From NCBI GenBank assembly GCA_026545765.1, contig CM048842.1, positions 32,413,167-32,477,166 of the forward strand: a stretch of DNA of 64,000 nucleotides, read 5' to 3'. Shown here in pieces: positions 36,117-49,064 of this stretch (within the stretch, counting starts at the first letter, position 1; each line of letters begins with the position of its first letter). A program made the position numbers and the translations under genes. A model generated the notes under the pieces. The model saw only the letters and a list, made by a program, of their open reading frames with translations, was not told the origin of the DNA and searched no databases. This stretch comes from Plantago major. Taxonomy: Eukaryota; Streptophyta; Magnoliopsida; Lamiales; Plantaginaceae.

Positions 36117-39100
36117 TCAGTTCATTGGTAGTTCCATTAGTCCAAGACTATGTCTTAAGGCTAAGAATCTACTTTCTTGTAGTGGCTTAGTGAAGATATC
36201 TGCAAGTTGGTCTTCAGTGCCAATCTTGAGTATCTCTATATTGCCCTTTTCAACATGTCTCTGATGAAGTGATATCTAACATCAATGTGCTTTGTTCTGG
36301 CATGAAATTTAGGATTCTGTGTAATCGCAATAGCACTTGTGTTGTCACAGAAAATGGGAGTTTTCTTCTCATTGAGTCCATAGTCTTTAAGTTGTTGTTG
36401 TATCCACAGAATTTGTGTTGCACAACAACCAGCAGCAATATATTCAGCCTCTGTGGTAGAAGTTGCAATTGAGTTTTGCTTCTTGCTAAACCATGAGATA
36501 AGTCTAGTACCCGTAGCGACAAGTTCACGAGGTGCTTTTCCTATCAGCGGTGATCCAACATAACCAAATCTGAGTACCCAGTTAAACTCAATCCACTTTC
36601 TTTAGGATACCACAATCCTACATCTACTGTACCCTTTACATACCTTAATATTTTCATAGCAATGTTGTAGTGTGTTTGCATTGGATTTGTCTGAAATCTA
36701 GCACATACTCCAACGGCATATTGAATATCAGGTCTACTTGCAGTGAGGTAAAGTAGTGAACCTATCAATTTCCTATACTTATGTTCTTCAACACTCTTAT
36801 CTGATTCAGTATAGGTCATTTTGGTTCCAATGCTCATAGGTATCTTAGCATTCTTTTCAGAAGGCTTAAGATTGAATTTTGTGAGCATATCTTTTGCATA
36901 CTTTGTTTGACTAATGAATATTCCATCATAGAGTTGCTTGACTTGCAATCCTAGGAAATAATTCATTTCTCCCATCATGCTCATCTCAAACTTGCTTTTC
37001 ATGAGATTTGCAAAGTCATTACAAAGTTGCTTGTCCTTAGATCCAAATATGATGTCATCAACATATACTTGAACTAAGAGTAGTTTCCCGTCATGATTTA
37101 AGGTAAATAAAGTTTTGTCAACTTCACCTTTCTTGAAACCACTTTCCAGAAGGTACTTGGCCAAAGTGTCATACCATGCTCTTGGAGCCTGTTTGATCCA
37201 TCTGAGCTTTACATAGTTTATAGACCATTTTACTTTACGAGGAAACTTCAAAGCCAGGTGGTTGCTCAACATAAACTTCTTCTGCAAGTTCACCGTTTAA
37301 GAATGCACTTTTGACATCCATCTGATAAACTTTGAAATCTTTATGAGCTGCAAAGGCTAGAAAGAGTCTTATTGCATCCAATCTAGCAACTGGTGCATAT
37401 GACTCGTTAAAGTCTAAGCCTTCAGTCTGGGTAAATCCCTTGGCAACCAATCTTGCTTTGTTTCTGGTTATTTCACCAGATTCATTCATCTTGTTTCTGA
37501 AAACCCATTTAGTTCCAATCACAGATATTCCTTCTATAAATGAAACTAGTTTCGGACTTTGTTTCTCTCAAATTGATCCAACTCTTCTTGCATTGCGTAG
37601 ATCCGATCTTGGTCTCCTAATGCTTCTTCTATATTTTAGGTTCAATATTCGAGATGAAACATCCAAAGAGAGAGTTAGCATTTTCAGCTATTGCTCTCCT
37701 AGTCCTAACACCACGATTAATTGGTCGATTATATCCTTTGCAGGATGATCTTTGATCCATCTCATCATAGGTTTAGTGCTAGTAGGATCAATATCCACGT
37801 GATCTGAATGTGAATCACTAAGATTTTGATTTGATACTTTTTCAGTATCTGAGATATCTGACATATGGGAAATGTCATGGATATCTGACACTTTTTCAGT
37901 GTTAGAGATATCTGGAACATGCATTCTGACATTCTTATTTTGAATACCTCTTCATGATGAAGGTTCTCGAGAACTGTTCCATTTCTGGAAAACTCATAGG
38001 AAATTCCTCATCATGTCTGTGAGTCATCTTGTTGTTACTAGGCATTTCAAGATTTTCTACGTCAGAGTCATCCTCACTTTCCATAATGATGTTTCTCCTT
38101 TCTGAGGATTCTTCTTTAGAATCCCTCAATAATAGTTCTTTGAACCTTTCTGAGAGTTCATCATTAGGAGGTGTTTTCTTATTTCCTTCATAGATTACAA
38201 CATGAATTGATTCTTCAATTTTCTTTGTTCTTTTGTTGTAAACTCTGTAGGCTTTGCTATTTGTGGAATAACCAAGAAAAACACCTTCATCTGCCTTTGG
38301 TTGAAATGTTCTCAAATAATCTTTCCCATTGTTTAAAACAAAACATCTACAACCAAATACTCTCAGATGTTTGATATTAGGGGGTCTACCAACCAAGATT
38401 TCATAGGGGGTCTTGTCATGGTGTTTGTTTATCAAACATCTATTTTGAGTGTAGCAATTCAACCCAATAAATTTCACTTATTTCAGTGTCAGCTAGCATT
38501 GTCCTTGCAGCTTCTTTAAGGGTTCTGTTTTTCCTTTCTGCAACACCATTTTGTTGAGGTGTTCTTACAGAGGAAAGTTGGTGTTGTATACCTTTGCAGG
38601 TACAAAACTCCTTTATGTACTGGTTGACAAACTCAGTACCATGGTCTGTTCTGATTGCAGATACCTTGTCATTTTTCATGACTTCAAGCTTTTTGACAAG
38701 TTTGGTATCTCCACCGGCATCAGTTGTGTTTGAAAGACAACCCAAGTGAATCTTGAGAAGTCATCTACAACAACCAGACCATACTTCTTTCCTGCATAAC
38801 TAGTTACAGATGATTCAAAAAGATCCATGTGTAAAAGTTGCAGTGGTCTAACACTAGAGTGTCTGATTTTGGACTTGAAAGAGATCTTAGATTGTTTCCC
38901 CATCTGACAGGCAAAACAGATACCATCCTTTCTGAAAGATGTTCTGGGAAGGCCAACCACTAACTCTTTCTTGGCAAGTCTATTCAGAGTTTTGAAGTTC
39001 AAGTGACTCATTCTTTTATGCCATAACCATTGCTCTTCTGTGTGACCAGATTGACTCACCATGAGACATTCTTCAGTTGTGGCAGATGCCCAATCGGCAA

Positions 39101-39470
39101 CATAAAGACTGCCTTTCCGCCGACTAACTAAGAATGTCTTCTTTGACTCATTGTCAATTAGTTTGCATTATTTAGCTTTGAATTTTATAGTAAAACCCTT
39201 GTCTGCAAACTGGCTCATGCTAAATAAATTATATTTCAAATCCTTAACATGTAATATGTCAGTGATTGTTAAGGTCCCCAATTTGACGTTGCCAAATCCC
39301 AGAGAGGGATTTAATTCTCCTCCAGCAAATCTGATATCTGGTCCTGTGTTGCAAGCTTTGTAATCAACTAGATTTGCTTTGTCTCCTGTCATGTGCTTTC
39401 CGCATCCACTATCAAATAGCCATTGTGCTTTAGTCCAGGAGGCATTCTGCACACAACAGGAAACAGGAGA
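36117..39470 (-). pseudogene. Element C: copia pol (protease, integrase, RT, RNase H)
   Basis: Protease with WLFDSGCGKHMTGDK (39452-39168), in frame with gag after an intervening TAA. GAG-pre-integrase motif HKRMSHLNFKTLNRL (about 39025), integrase with HMDLFESS, RTDHGTEF and GVAERKNRTL, so the three acidic residues are present; a frameshift near 38690 and a deletion near 38450 damage it. RT (37522-36544) has [26 protein letters not shown] and FLGLQVKQL. RNase H (to 36117) has CDNTSAI and ARTKHID-like sequence with a frameshift near 36260. Compared with B the integrase site is better kept, but several frameshifts remain. Confidence 0.88.
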
Positions 39471-41964
39471 TTAGGTTCTCGTATCTTTGATGGAACCGTC
39501 AGAATTAAAAGTTCTTCCAGTAGGAATCCATTTTTGAATGAATTTATTTGAAATATGCTTTTGTCTGACAGGAACGTAAGGAGGAATTCTATTTGAATGA
39601 ATGTTATCATTAGTAAGAATTATTTTCTTCCTTGGTGTGTTCCTAGGTGCTCCATATGATGCTTTCAGATACCTGTCAGGTTTCTGAGTTTGCTTTTCAG
39701 CAAACTTAGCCTTCCTTGCCAGATTTCTTCTAGCCCTGGCATTCAGATTTTCAGTGGCTTGATTTAACTTCCACTTCTGATAATTGCTTTGAGCAATTCT
39801 AGCTTTCAGCCATCGTTCTTGCTCCTGCTTGTACTCATGAGCAAGTTGTTTTCCGATGCCTTTGTAGCCACTACCATTTCGAGCACTTGAAGCTATCTGA
39901 GATCTTTTCTCAGCAGCTTTGCTAGTCTCTGGTTGGTCCAATTTCTTTCCAGAAAAAGTGACATGGGAGAATTTGCCAGCTCCTGCAATTCTACCTTTTT
40001 GAGAGACATAGCACTGTGGGTGTTTACACTTTTCAGTGTTGTGTTTCTTTTCAGAGACGTGCCCAACAGTTTTGTTTTTTACTTGTTTTTCCCACAAAGG
40101 TTTGGTCGCAACTGCCTTTCCTTTGTCAACAATCTTTGTCTTCTCACCGATACTATAGATTGCATGGGAACCGTCTTGCTGAGTACTTACAAATGTTCTT
40201 CTCTCCTTACTCTTATTCAGAGTGATAGAACAATCATTCGTATTCAAATTTCAAGTCCTTTCTTTTCTGAAGGATCTCTTAAGTAAGATTGTACTTCAGT
40301 AAGAGTGTCACTAGCTTTGGCATAAGATTGAAAAGATAATTCTTTCTTCTTGAGTTCCTTGTTGTCAGAAAGAAGATCTTCATAATTCTTTAATTAAATG
40401 CATTGCTTCTTTATGTGACTTTTCAGTCTCAGATATCTGAGCTTTGAGAGATGCATTTTCAGCATCCTTTCTCTCAAATTCTTTAACTAATTGAGAATTT
40501 TCCTTTTCAAGAGAATTCTTTTCTTCTTCAAGGTTTTCGGCTCTAGCTCGGATCATTAGAAATTCTCTTTCATAGTTGTCAAGTTCTTTCCTGAGATTTT
40601 CTAGATTTTTTATTTCCTCTTCATCACTTTCATAAGTATAACAGGAATTATGTGTTACCTCATCAGCCATAAGACAGTTTTCTATGTTGGAGATGTCTGG
40701 ACCGTCAATTTCAGCAACTCCACACATTTCATTCTTCTTGAGGCCGAAGTCGATTATATCATGAGTAACTCCACATAATTCTGGTGATGGTAAGGTTGAG
40801 TCATCTGAATTGTCATCTTCAGAATCTGTCTCAACGTCTAGAGCATCTAGTTGAATTTGGATTTTCTTTCTTTCTTCAGTTAACAACGCTTTCTGGCTTC
40901 TTCTGAAGATTTTCCTATCTTTCTTGTCACCTGTCCTTAGTTTGTTGAGGGCAGGACAATCCTTCTTGAAGTGGCTGTGTTTACGACAGAAAGCGATATC
41001 GTTTCCAATTTACGCTTCCTCGAAGACATGATGCTTTACGAAATGGCTTGTTCAGAGCTTTGCATATATTTTGTCTTGGTGATAGTTTGAGCTAGATGCT
41101 TCTTGACTTCTCTTTGGCTTTCCTTCTTTCAATTTCTCGTGATATATTTGCTCATTTGCTTTGCAGAAGAGCATCCTCGATTTCTTCCTTGCTTTTCTTC
41201 TTTTGAAGTTCCTTGAGTGACTAGAGCAACGCGTTTTGCAACTTTTCGGTTGTTTGTTCTCTTTGAGTTGTCTCATAATCAAGAGCAAGATGAGAGAAAA
41301 GTTCCCTTTGGAGTGATATTTGGCATTCCTTGGTTAAAATAAAAATTTGGTATGCTCCCGGTTGTGGTTAAGACTTGACAATAGTCTTAATCTTTTACAT
41401 TGGGAGTATCTGTTCTTTCCCAAGTCGCCATGTCACTCATGAGAGTGGTAAATCTGAAATCAAGTTCTTCCAGAGTTTCAGTGGGTCCTTGTTTGAAATT
41501 TTGAAATTTCAACTTGAGAACTTCGAACTTGTTTTCTATGGTTTTCTCAGTTCCGGCACAGATTTCTTCAATCAGTTGCCAGGCAACTTTCACCATTTTA
41601 GCACCCCACAGTTTACACTGTATGTGCTCCGGTGTCGATCTGATGATGATATTACGAGCTTGACCATCCAGACGATTTCTCTTGGCATCTTCCGATGTCC
41701 AGAGTTCTCTGGGCTTTGGTTCGTAAATAACTTGACTGTAGATCTCCCACTTGTTGACGCATCGGTTTGTGAAGATCCTTCGCTTTGATCTCTGTCTTTA
41801 CCATTAGAAACCTCCATGACTTGTTTGAGTTGTTGAATGACTATTGGGCCATTCTTTATCACTTCAATCATTTCGTCACTTATGGCTTCAAGGTGGAGCA
41901 TCATATTATTTTTCCATTTCTCGTAATTCTCTGGTTTGAGAATGGGTGCATCACTCAGAGACAT
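39471..41964 (-). pseudogene. Element C: gag
   Basis: Starts MSLSDAPILKPENYEKWKNN at 41964. Next come an LKLKFQNFKQGPTETLEELD segment (about 41530-41470), a damaged zinc knuckle (FCRKHSHFKKDC near 40990, one cysteine lost), a coiled coil with acidic repeats (40886-40380, LENLRKELDNYEREF) and a basic tail (EYKQEQERWLKARI, NLARKAKFAEKQTQK) ending TRT-stop at 39471-39473. The protease frame continues in phase. Frameshifts near 41590, 41300 and 40380 make it nonfunctional. Confidence 0.85.
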
Positions 41965-42066
41965 ACCTTACACTTAACACACAAATTAAATAGTCCTCGA
42001 AAATGGACAAAGTTCCTTCACATATCTGGGGATCTAGGTTCAGTGCAGAAGGCTTGTGAACCTCCT

Positions 42067-42078
42067 GCTCTGATACCA
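42067..42078 (-). other. Element C primer binding site (tRNA-Met)
   Basis: TGGTATCAGAGC on the minus strand, two bases from the 5' LTR; complementary to initiator tRNA-Met. Confidence 0.9.
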
Positions 42079-42080
42079 CT

Positions 42081-43821
42081 TATTGGTCCAAATAACGGCA
42101 AAGTAAAAGACTAGAGGGGGGGGGGGGGGGTGAATAGTCTTTTAAAACTTTTTGTCGATAAAAACTATTTCTCAGATATCTGAATAGATATCTGATACTT
42201 AGAATCAGAGCGCGGAAGACTTAATAAAGATAAGTGCAGAAACAGTTAAAGTGTGTGTGTGTGTGTGTTGCTGAAATGTAAATACAGAAAGGTAAATAAC
42301 ACAGCAAGTATAGTGGTATCTGGAGGTGGCGTAATCCTCCAACTAATCCACTTCGGTCTACCAGAGACCTAGAATTCACTAGAACAGATAATTGAGTTCA
42401 CCTTACAATAAACCTATTCTAAGATTCTTAACAATTAGTTCCCAACCAAATGTTCCCCCTGAGTTGTTCCTCGGCTTTCACAGCCAAGTACTTCCTGTAC
42501 TCAGAAACCTTTGAGTTATTCCCTAGCTTTCCAAACTAAGTACTTCCTATACTCAATAACCTTGGAGTTATTCCTTAGTTTCCCAAATCAAGTACTTCCT
42601 ATACACGGTAACCTTGGAGTTATTCCCGGATTTTTCAAACTAAGTACTTCATGTACTCCACGCCAGTTACGATGTTGGTTTTGGTTTGAGTTGTCAGATG
42701 AGCTTCTTTAATAACTTATTCAGTTATTCAGATAGCTCTGTGAATCAAGTATACTTAATACACTTTTCAATGTATGGTATCTTGTTCTTTTTACTGACCC
42801 AAGTCTTAGATAAATGTTCAAGAGAATGAATCTCAGATACTTGATCTTTCGTTTCAACTCTTTCACAGATATCTATGCTTGTTTAGGATCAGGACACTTA
42901 GAACTTCAGTGTTACTCAAGATCAAAAGCTTTGGTCGCAACAGAAAGCTTTGAGGATAAGTAAGTTGCTTTGAGAGAGTAAGATGTTCAGCGTTTTCAAA
43001 GTATGTCGTGTGTCTTGTGTGTCCTCTCAAGCAGTCTAAGTGTTGATATTTATAGATGAATTTGAGTGCCGTTTGAATAGTATCCGTTAGGCTCAAATTC
43101 AAACTATTGATATCTGTGTATAATCTTAGCAGGTTTTGTCTTCTTCTTCAGAAGCTGCCGTTGCTTTTATTCAGACATCTCTGTCCGTGCATTAAATGCA
43201 TTGTACTATACTTTTTGTCTTGTAGTGCCAACGGAACTATGCTTTGTATCAGAGACTAGTGTTATCTGATTCTTTGAACGTCCTTATCTTCAATCTTCAG
43301 ATACCACTTATATTGAAACAACTTTATTTGCAATATATATATTTCTTTTTCAGAAATGTGGTTAAAGCTCAAGGTATCTGAGAATTGATATCTGTGGACA
43401 CTTTCCTTGTTTTCAGATAGGCCTTTTATTTCTCAGATAGCTCTTGTGACACAGTTTGTTTGAAACTATTCGTGTCTTCAAGATATCTGGCTAAGGTATC
43501 GAACAACAAAGCAATCTTGTGCAGTTTCTTCAAGTCTTCAATGTCGTTGAGCTTGTTCTGCTTGGATGTCTTCTTCTTGGTCTTCTCTTCATAAAATAAA
43601 AATTACATTTTGAGACCTAACATCCTATACAAGATTAGCTAGACTATCATAGTTAGTGAGTTTCCTCTTTTAAAATGTTCAAGTGAACCAAGAGTACTAA
43701 TCACCTTTCTGAGACTAAGATAAGTCATCATGTTGCTGATCAAAATCTAAACAGATATTTCTAACAAAATATCTAACAAATTTCCTAACAAATTTCCCAA
43801 GAAATTTTCCAACAAATTTCC

Positions 43822-43826
<5 letters not shown>
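42081..43826 (-). mobile_element. Element C 5' LTR (about 1746 bp)
   Basis: The inner edge reads TATTGGTCCAAATAACGG, with G-to-A changes relative to the other LTRs. G run of 15 (42116-42130), (TG)n near 42250-42268, hairpin repeats at about 42430-42665, intact TATA box (43047-43054, minus strand) and five 12 bp units at the outer end (43767-43826), one more than in the 3' LTR. Confidence 0.88.
43047..43054 (-). promoter_or_regulatory. LTR TATA box (element C, 5' LTR)
   Basis: TATAAATA on the minus strand in the promoter LTR; absent from the C 3' LTR through a small deletion. Confidence 0.6.

Positions 43827-43918
<92 letters not shown>
43827..43918. repeat. (AT)n microsatellite, right of element C
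   Basis: About 92 bp of AT dinucleotides, the other half of the microsatellite that C entered. Confidence 0.95.
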
Positions 43919-43920
<2 letters not shown>

Positions 43921-45340
43921 TTCTTTTGTAGAGCAGTGAGTTTAGTTGATAGAAGGGTCAATTAAAATTGTATAGTGTACAAGTAAATTAAAATGGTAAG
44001 TCAAACCCAACAAATTGTGTCCCTAACTTAAAATGGGTGTTTAGTTCTCATCCAAACAACCTACTTTTCATTTGAAATTGACATAATGTTTGAGATAAAT
44101 TAAAATTTTAGTTGATAAATAATAATTACATTAAAGTTGAGTTGAAGAAATTTGAAATAAAATTAAAATTTTATAGGGTATTTGTTGGTCGCTTAGACAA
44201 CAATGTTAAAAACTAGATGGGATGAACAATATTTCAAGAAAAAAAAGAAAAGAAATTTGTGTCTAAACAAATAAAGTATTTCGAACCTTCTTTGTTAGCT
44301 TTGACAGTTGACTTGCCTCTTGATGTGTTTGTTTATAGAGAGTTGTCAAAATAGTGTTCACTTCGGTAACAATCTCTTAGTTACTCCAGTAAACAGAAAC
44401 TCAACTTATGTTCTTATGTTTCAAAGACTAATTTTATTGTTTATGGAGATCAAGACATGTTCTTGTTTAAAACAAAGAACACTTTAGAGTCAGAACCTTG
44501 ATTTTTGCTCTATTTCTTCATAACTAGCTTGTTAGTTCAAGTTAGATTTTGATAAGCAAACACATCTTTAGACTCAAGTAAGTAGTATTGTTAGTCCTTA
44601 GGATACTTTTAGTTTGGACAATGTAAAATATGAACCTTATTGACTGATAGTTAGTGATTTTTACAAGTGTTAGGTTTTCAAGAACTGTAATATTATTTTT
44701 TTTGTCCGCCTGCTGAGGACCTTCCACTTTAACATTGTGACCAAAAGATGCCGTGAAGACAAGTCACTGAAGACTTAGTATAACTGAATAAGTTATCTAA
44801 GCTATAAAGGATATTTTCAGCAAGTTATACCTCAACAATTACTTGTTCAAGTGAAAATCTGAAAGACATAATAGGTTGACCAAACTACCTCCTAAAAGAT
44901 AGTCTCTCAAAAGACCAAAACGACTACTTTGTCTTAATACAACTATGTATTATTTCCGTTACAAAGGATTTATAGAGAAGTACATCTGGCGAGACTAAAA
45001 GACAAAGATTTACCTGCCAAAAAACATTCCTATTGGAGGTAAAGGTAAAGCCAAGGCACTCTAGTAGCTAGTTTGAATTTATTTGTATACAACGGATTCA
45101 AAACACGACGAAATTAATTTGCACTATAAATAGGGATACTTAGTAACTGAGAGAAGATATCAACAATGACATGCAACAAGCTTACAATGCGATCAATTTC
45201 TCCACCTCTCTAAGTCTCTCAAACTCCTACAAGACTCAAGTTTTGTGAAGCTACCTGTAAAGAAGTAGAACAAGCTTTTAAGTTGCAACTATAAAAGTGT
45301 TCTTTCATCTAAACAAGAAGAAGTCAAGTCTTGTTTTTCA
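43919..45340. other. Unassigned stretch with an LTR-like segment at the right
   Basis: No coding region recognised. 43919-44560 is AT-rich. From about 44740 the sequence is less AT-rich and contains CACTATAAATAGGGATAC (TATA box 45124-45131) followed by about 200 bp resembling an LTR R/U5 leader (CTCTCTAAGTCTCTC, then AACAAGAAG). It may be a truncated LTR, cut at 45340 by the TIR transposon, but neither terminus nor a partner copy is visible. Confidence 0.4.
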
Positions 45341-45995
45341 GGGGTTAAATGCAAAATACCCCCCTAAGTTATCGTAAATGTGTGCAAAAGCCCCCTGAGT
45401 TAATAAATTAGTACTAAACCCCCATGAGTTATTAAAAAATGTGCATGAAACCCCTCTAAGTTAATAAATTAGTCTCTGAGTTATGAAAAATGTGTGTGAA
45501 ACCCCTCTGAGTTATTAAAACATGTGCATGGAACCCCCTCAGCTTTTTTTTTTTTATGGCGTGCCCGTGTTAGGTGTGACAATGGATGTTCTTTTAGGTT
45601 TTCTTACTCCAAATTAATGCGACTAGGTGGATTGGACATTCATAGTTTCAGTTTATTATCTTTTGCCTACAATTTTTTCCGTTTACATGCATGACTAATA
45701 ATGAATTGGTATATGTTGTTGATATGTAGTGACAATTTTAATTAGTGTTATCTATGGTTGTTATTTATATATTTCAGTGCTATATACTATATAACCAGTA
45801 GTCTGTCATCGATTTTTGTTGTTCATTTAACCAGGAAAAAAAAGTAGAGTTTTACTATTTTTAATAGCTCAAATTTAAGTCATTTTAATATTTTTGAAAA
45901 TTTGGACTAACGAGTCAAATTGCACATAATACAAATTGATCATGTATATTTAGTATTCATGTAAAAGGGGTATTGCAATGACTTTATAAGAATTC
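45341..45995. mobile_element. Small TIR transposon, left half (subterminal repeats)
   Basis: Begins GGGGTTAAATGCAAAATACC and carries repeated units (GAGTTAATAAATTAGTAC, ATGTGCATGAAACCCC) to about 45540. The right end at 57215-57343 is the inverted complement: GTGCACATTATTAATAACTC, then GCATTTAACTC. The inner parts (45560-45995 and 57094-57215) are noncoding. It resembles non-autonomous Mutator-like elements with subterminal repeats; I cannot find a 9 bp duplication. Total about 0.9 kb without the inserted retrotransposons. Confidence 0.6.
45991..45995. repeat. Target site duplication of element D (left)
   Basis: AATTC here and at 57089-57093, directly outside the two LTRs of element D. Confidence 0.85.
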
Positions 45996-46537
45996 TGATG
46001 AGTCGATATTTTAATGACTCATTTAGTCTTTTTTAGCAGTATTTTGTTATGTCCTTTAGCCTTTTTGTTAATGTTTTAGTTCATTTTCACGTTTGGGTAT
46101 TTTGTGTGTTTTTGTACTTTTTAGGTGATTTTTAGGAAAAGGCAAGAAGATGGAGGACCATTGTGCAATTTCAAGCTTTCCCAAAGCTTCTAGAAGCACA
46201 CAAGGCCAAGTAGTGGGCCATTACTCCAAAGGTGGTGACTTGGAGGTTGAGAAAAGGGAGTAAAAATAGGAAGAATTGGAAAAAATGGGAGGTTTCCCGG
46301 AGAGGTACCTCACCAGGGTAAGCTCCATCGACACGGAGGCTCACTGCGGTCCAACAATCAAGAGCAGAATGCGAGTTGATTCGCAGAAGTCGAGACCGCG
46401 ATGAGCAGGAACACCAAGAGAGGCTCATAGCCTTGATCACTGATATGACTGATTCAACACACAATTTCTGGCAGATTTTCCCCACTAATTCAAATTTCTA
46501 CTTCCTAGGTCTTATAAATAGACCCCTTGTATCAGTT
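45996..46537 (+). mobile_element. Element D left LTR, first part
   Basis: From TGATGAGTCG to the insertion point of E. Contains a TATA box at 46513-46520 (CTTATAAATAG), only about 25 bp upstream of the insertion; the rest continues at 52510 and repeats CAGTT. Confidence 0.88.
46513..46520 (+). promoter_or_regulatory. TATA box of the element D left LTR
   Basis: TATAAATA, matching 56396-56403 in the right LTR. The E insertion separates it from the transcribed part of its LTR. Confidence 0.65.
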
Positions 46538-47762
46538 TGATGAGACGATAATTTAGAGTCTCATTTAGTCCTTTTTAGCGGTCATTGTTAGTCTTTGTTC
46601 TTAGTTTTATAGTGGTTTTTGTACAATTTTACGCTTTGGTGTTTTTCTTTCCTTTTGCAGGAATTAATGATTTTAAGCTAAAATGGGAAAAAGCTGCTTA
46701 GCATGGCTCGCCGCGGCGAGATTTTACGAAGCTGGAAGGTTTGAGCTGCAGAGAGGCTCGCCGCGGCGAGGAAATCGGTCCGCTGCGGCGAGATTATGCG
46801 AGCCGATATATATTATTAAAGAAGACTACGGCCGAGGATTTTGCCTCGCAATGAGAATTTACGAGGCTAACTCTTGATCAAGATAGAGGCTCGCCGCTGA
46901 GGAAATTTGTCCTTGTGCAGAAGCGCAAAACAGATTTTTGACTTCCTTATTAGCTTAGAATTTGGATTTTTTTCTTTCATACTTTCTTTTAACCTAGTTC
47001 TTAGAGAAAAGCTCCAGATTGATACTTTGACATTGAGAAATAATTGGAGCTTGGTTTTCATCATTGTTGAAGGATTTATATCGAATTCCTGGTAATATTT
47101 GATAATTCTCCATCGTTTATCTCTTCGATTCGTGTTGATATTGTTTATCGATTTTGTATGAGCTTGCGTGTGATTATCAATATGTCTATGTTTATCATAT
47201 ATGTAATACCTTGAATTCTTTGATCTTTGCTTCTACTATGAGTAGCTAAATCACTTCGAACATAGTAGTTATGTGACGGTTCTGCATATTCGATTCTAGG
47301 GTTAGGATTCGTTCATATAGCTTCGTCTAGTTCAAAACCTTCGTAAAAACTATCAATCCAATTCGCTAGTTCAAGATTTTCTAAATCGTTTTCGGTTAAG
47401 GATCGTGGATTGACGACCCACGATTACTCTAGTTCAAAATACTCAAATGACGATTGGTTGAGGTTGGATTGATCGATTTATGTACACCGACCGCGTGACA
47501 AATATGAACGATTTCCCTAGAGTGAATTAGCATTACTCGATCATAACTGATGTGTTCTCTTCTCTCATTTATTTGCTTTTCTGTTTTCTAGTTATTAGAA
47601 GTAATCAAAACCAAACAAATCAAACCATTTCCACAAGTGACTGTTTGCTTTCAACTACTTGGTAGCTTAATTGGCTCCTTAGCGAATGATTCTGTGGTTA
47701 GCATTGTCTGTCTACAACAACTGCTTTCTACTTGTTTTCTAAGTAGTAATTTGAGCACATCA
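46538..47762 (+). mobile_element. Element E 5' LTR (1225 bp)
   Basis: Starts TGATGAGACGATAATTTAG, ends GAGCACATCA. Includes GC-rich palindromes CTCGCCGCGGCGAG at 46707-46720 and 46757-46770 inside otherwise AT-rich DNA. Confidence 0.92.
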
Positions 47763-47766
47763 AATT

Positions 47767-47784
47767 TGGCGCCGCTGCCGGGGA
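47767..47784 (+). other. Element E primer binding site
   Basis: TGGCGCCGCTGCCGGGGA a few bases after the 5' LTR, the tRNA-Asp-type primer site known from Athila and related Ty3/gypsy elements. Confidence 0.85.
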
Positions 47785-47922
47785 ACCAATTCCTACTGTA
47801 GCGCTTGATTGTGAATTTTTACTTGTTTTCTATTTACCTGAATTGAAGGTTAGTGCACAAACGGAAACTAAGGATATTTCGAGGTTTTCGTGTTGTGTAG
47901 TTTTGACAATAGGTTGATCAGA

Positions 47923-48984
47923 ATGGATATTTCAATGGCTCAGTTAACATATGGTGCCTACATGCAGCCCGACGAGGTTAAGGCCGGGAAAGCGGCAATC
48001 GTCCTGTCTAATCAGGCAAGAAATTTGGAAGTCAAAGCTTACCACTTCCATAATCTCCCCAAGTTCTACGGAATGGCCAACGAGGATGTGATAAGGTTCC
48101 TGAAGGAGTTCGAAGTACTGATTGCAGGGATTCCGTTGACATGAGGAGAATGTGATTTGAATGGAGAGATAAGGAAGAAGGTTTTTCCGATGTGCCTGCA
48201 GGATAAAGCTAGGAACTGGTTGTTAAACCAGCCTGGGGGTTCTCTACCTACTTGGGATTCTCTTTATAAAGCCTTTGTGAATAAATTTTACCCTCCCGAG
48301 AAAATGTAGCACCTTCGTACTCAGATAATGCAGTTTCAACAGATGCACGATGAGACTTTCTATGAAGCTCGCGAACGCTTCTTACAGTTGCTATCCCATT
48401 GCCCGCATCACAGGATCGACGATATCCATCTATGCATCAGATTTTATGAGGTTCTGAATTGGGAGTGTCAGAACATGGTTGATATGACGTGTAAAAATTC
48501 ATTCATGGAAGCATCCTCTGACGAGTTAAATGGTGTTTTCGCGAAACTAGCAGCAGTGTCTCAACTCAAGGGTGCAAGAAATAAATCTAGGAGAGGGGGA
48601 TACCGAGCAGTTGAAGGGACTCCAGGGGCATGTACTACTGAGTTGGACAAGCAAATCGAGCAGATAAGGTCAGCAAGAATAGGTGTGGTTCCCAACACTC
48701 CATTGAGTGAGCGGTGCAATCTCTGCGGTAACTTTGGGCATGGAACTAGCATGTGTAGGCTCCCAGAGATTATGAACAAGAACCCGACTCCTGAGATAGT
48801 GAATTGGGTGCAGACCAGACAGAGTGGTAACTGGCAGGGTAAGCAAGGTGGCAACAACTTCTATAAGAATGCGCCACAGGCGCAATCATTTCTAGCTCAG
48901 TCAGTTCAGGTTCAGACTACGAAAGTGCCGGGAAGTTCTGATCAGGCAATCAGAAACCACATGGAGCGTTCCGAGAGGTTCTGA
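47923..48984 (+). pseudogene. Element E: gag
   Basis: Capsid and nucleocapsid protein of a Ty3/gypsy element, Athila group. Starts MDISMAQLTYGAYMQPDEVK. The family's core motif is present (KARNWLLNQPGGSLPTWDSL then NKFYPPEK, 48215-48305), followed by ARERFLQLLSHCPHH and a CCHC zinc knuckle CNLCGNFGHGTSMC (48717-48758). Two in-frame stops, TGA at 48142-48144 and TAG at 48307-48309, interrupt a frame that is otherwise continuous for 354 codons, so decay is slight. After 48984 the frame is lost until the protease part. Confidence 0.85.
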
Positions 48985-49064
48985 GCTGAAGCACAGGAAA
49001 ATCAGAGTAGGAATGATCAGCGGTTCGATAGCATTGGCAGGCGCAGAAGCGGTTAGAGAAGACT

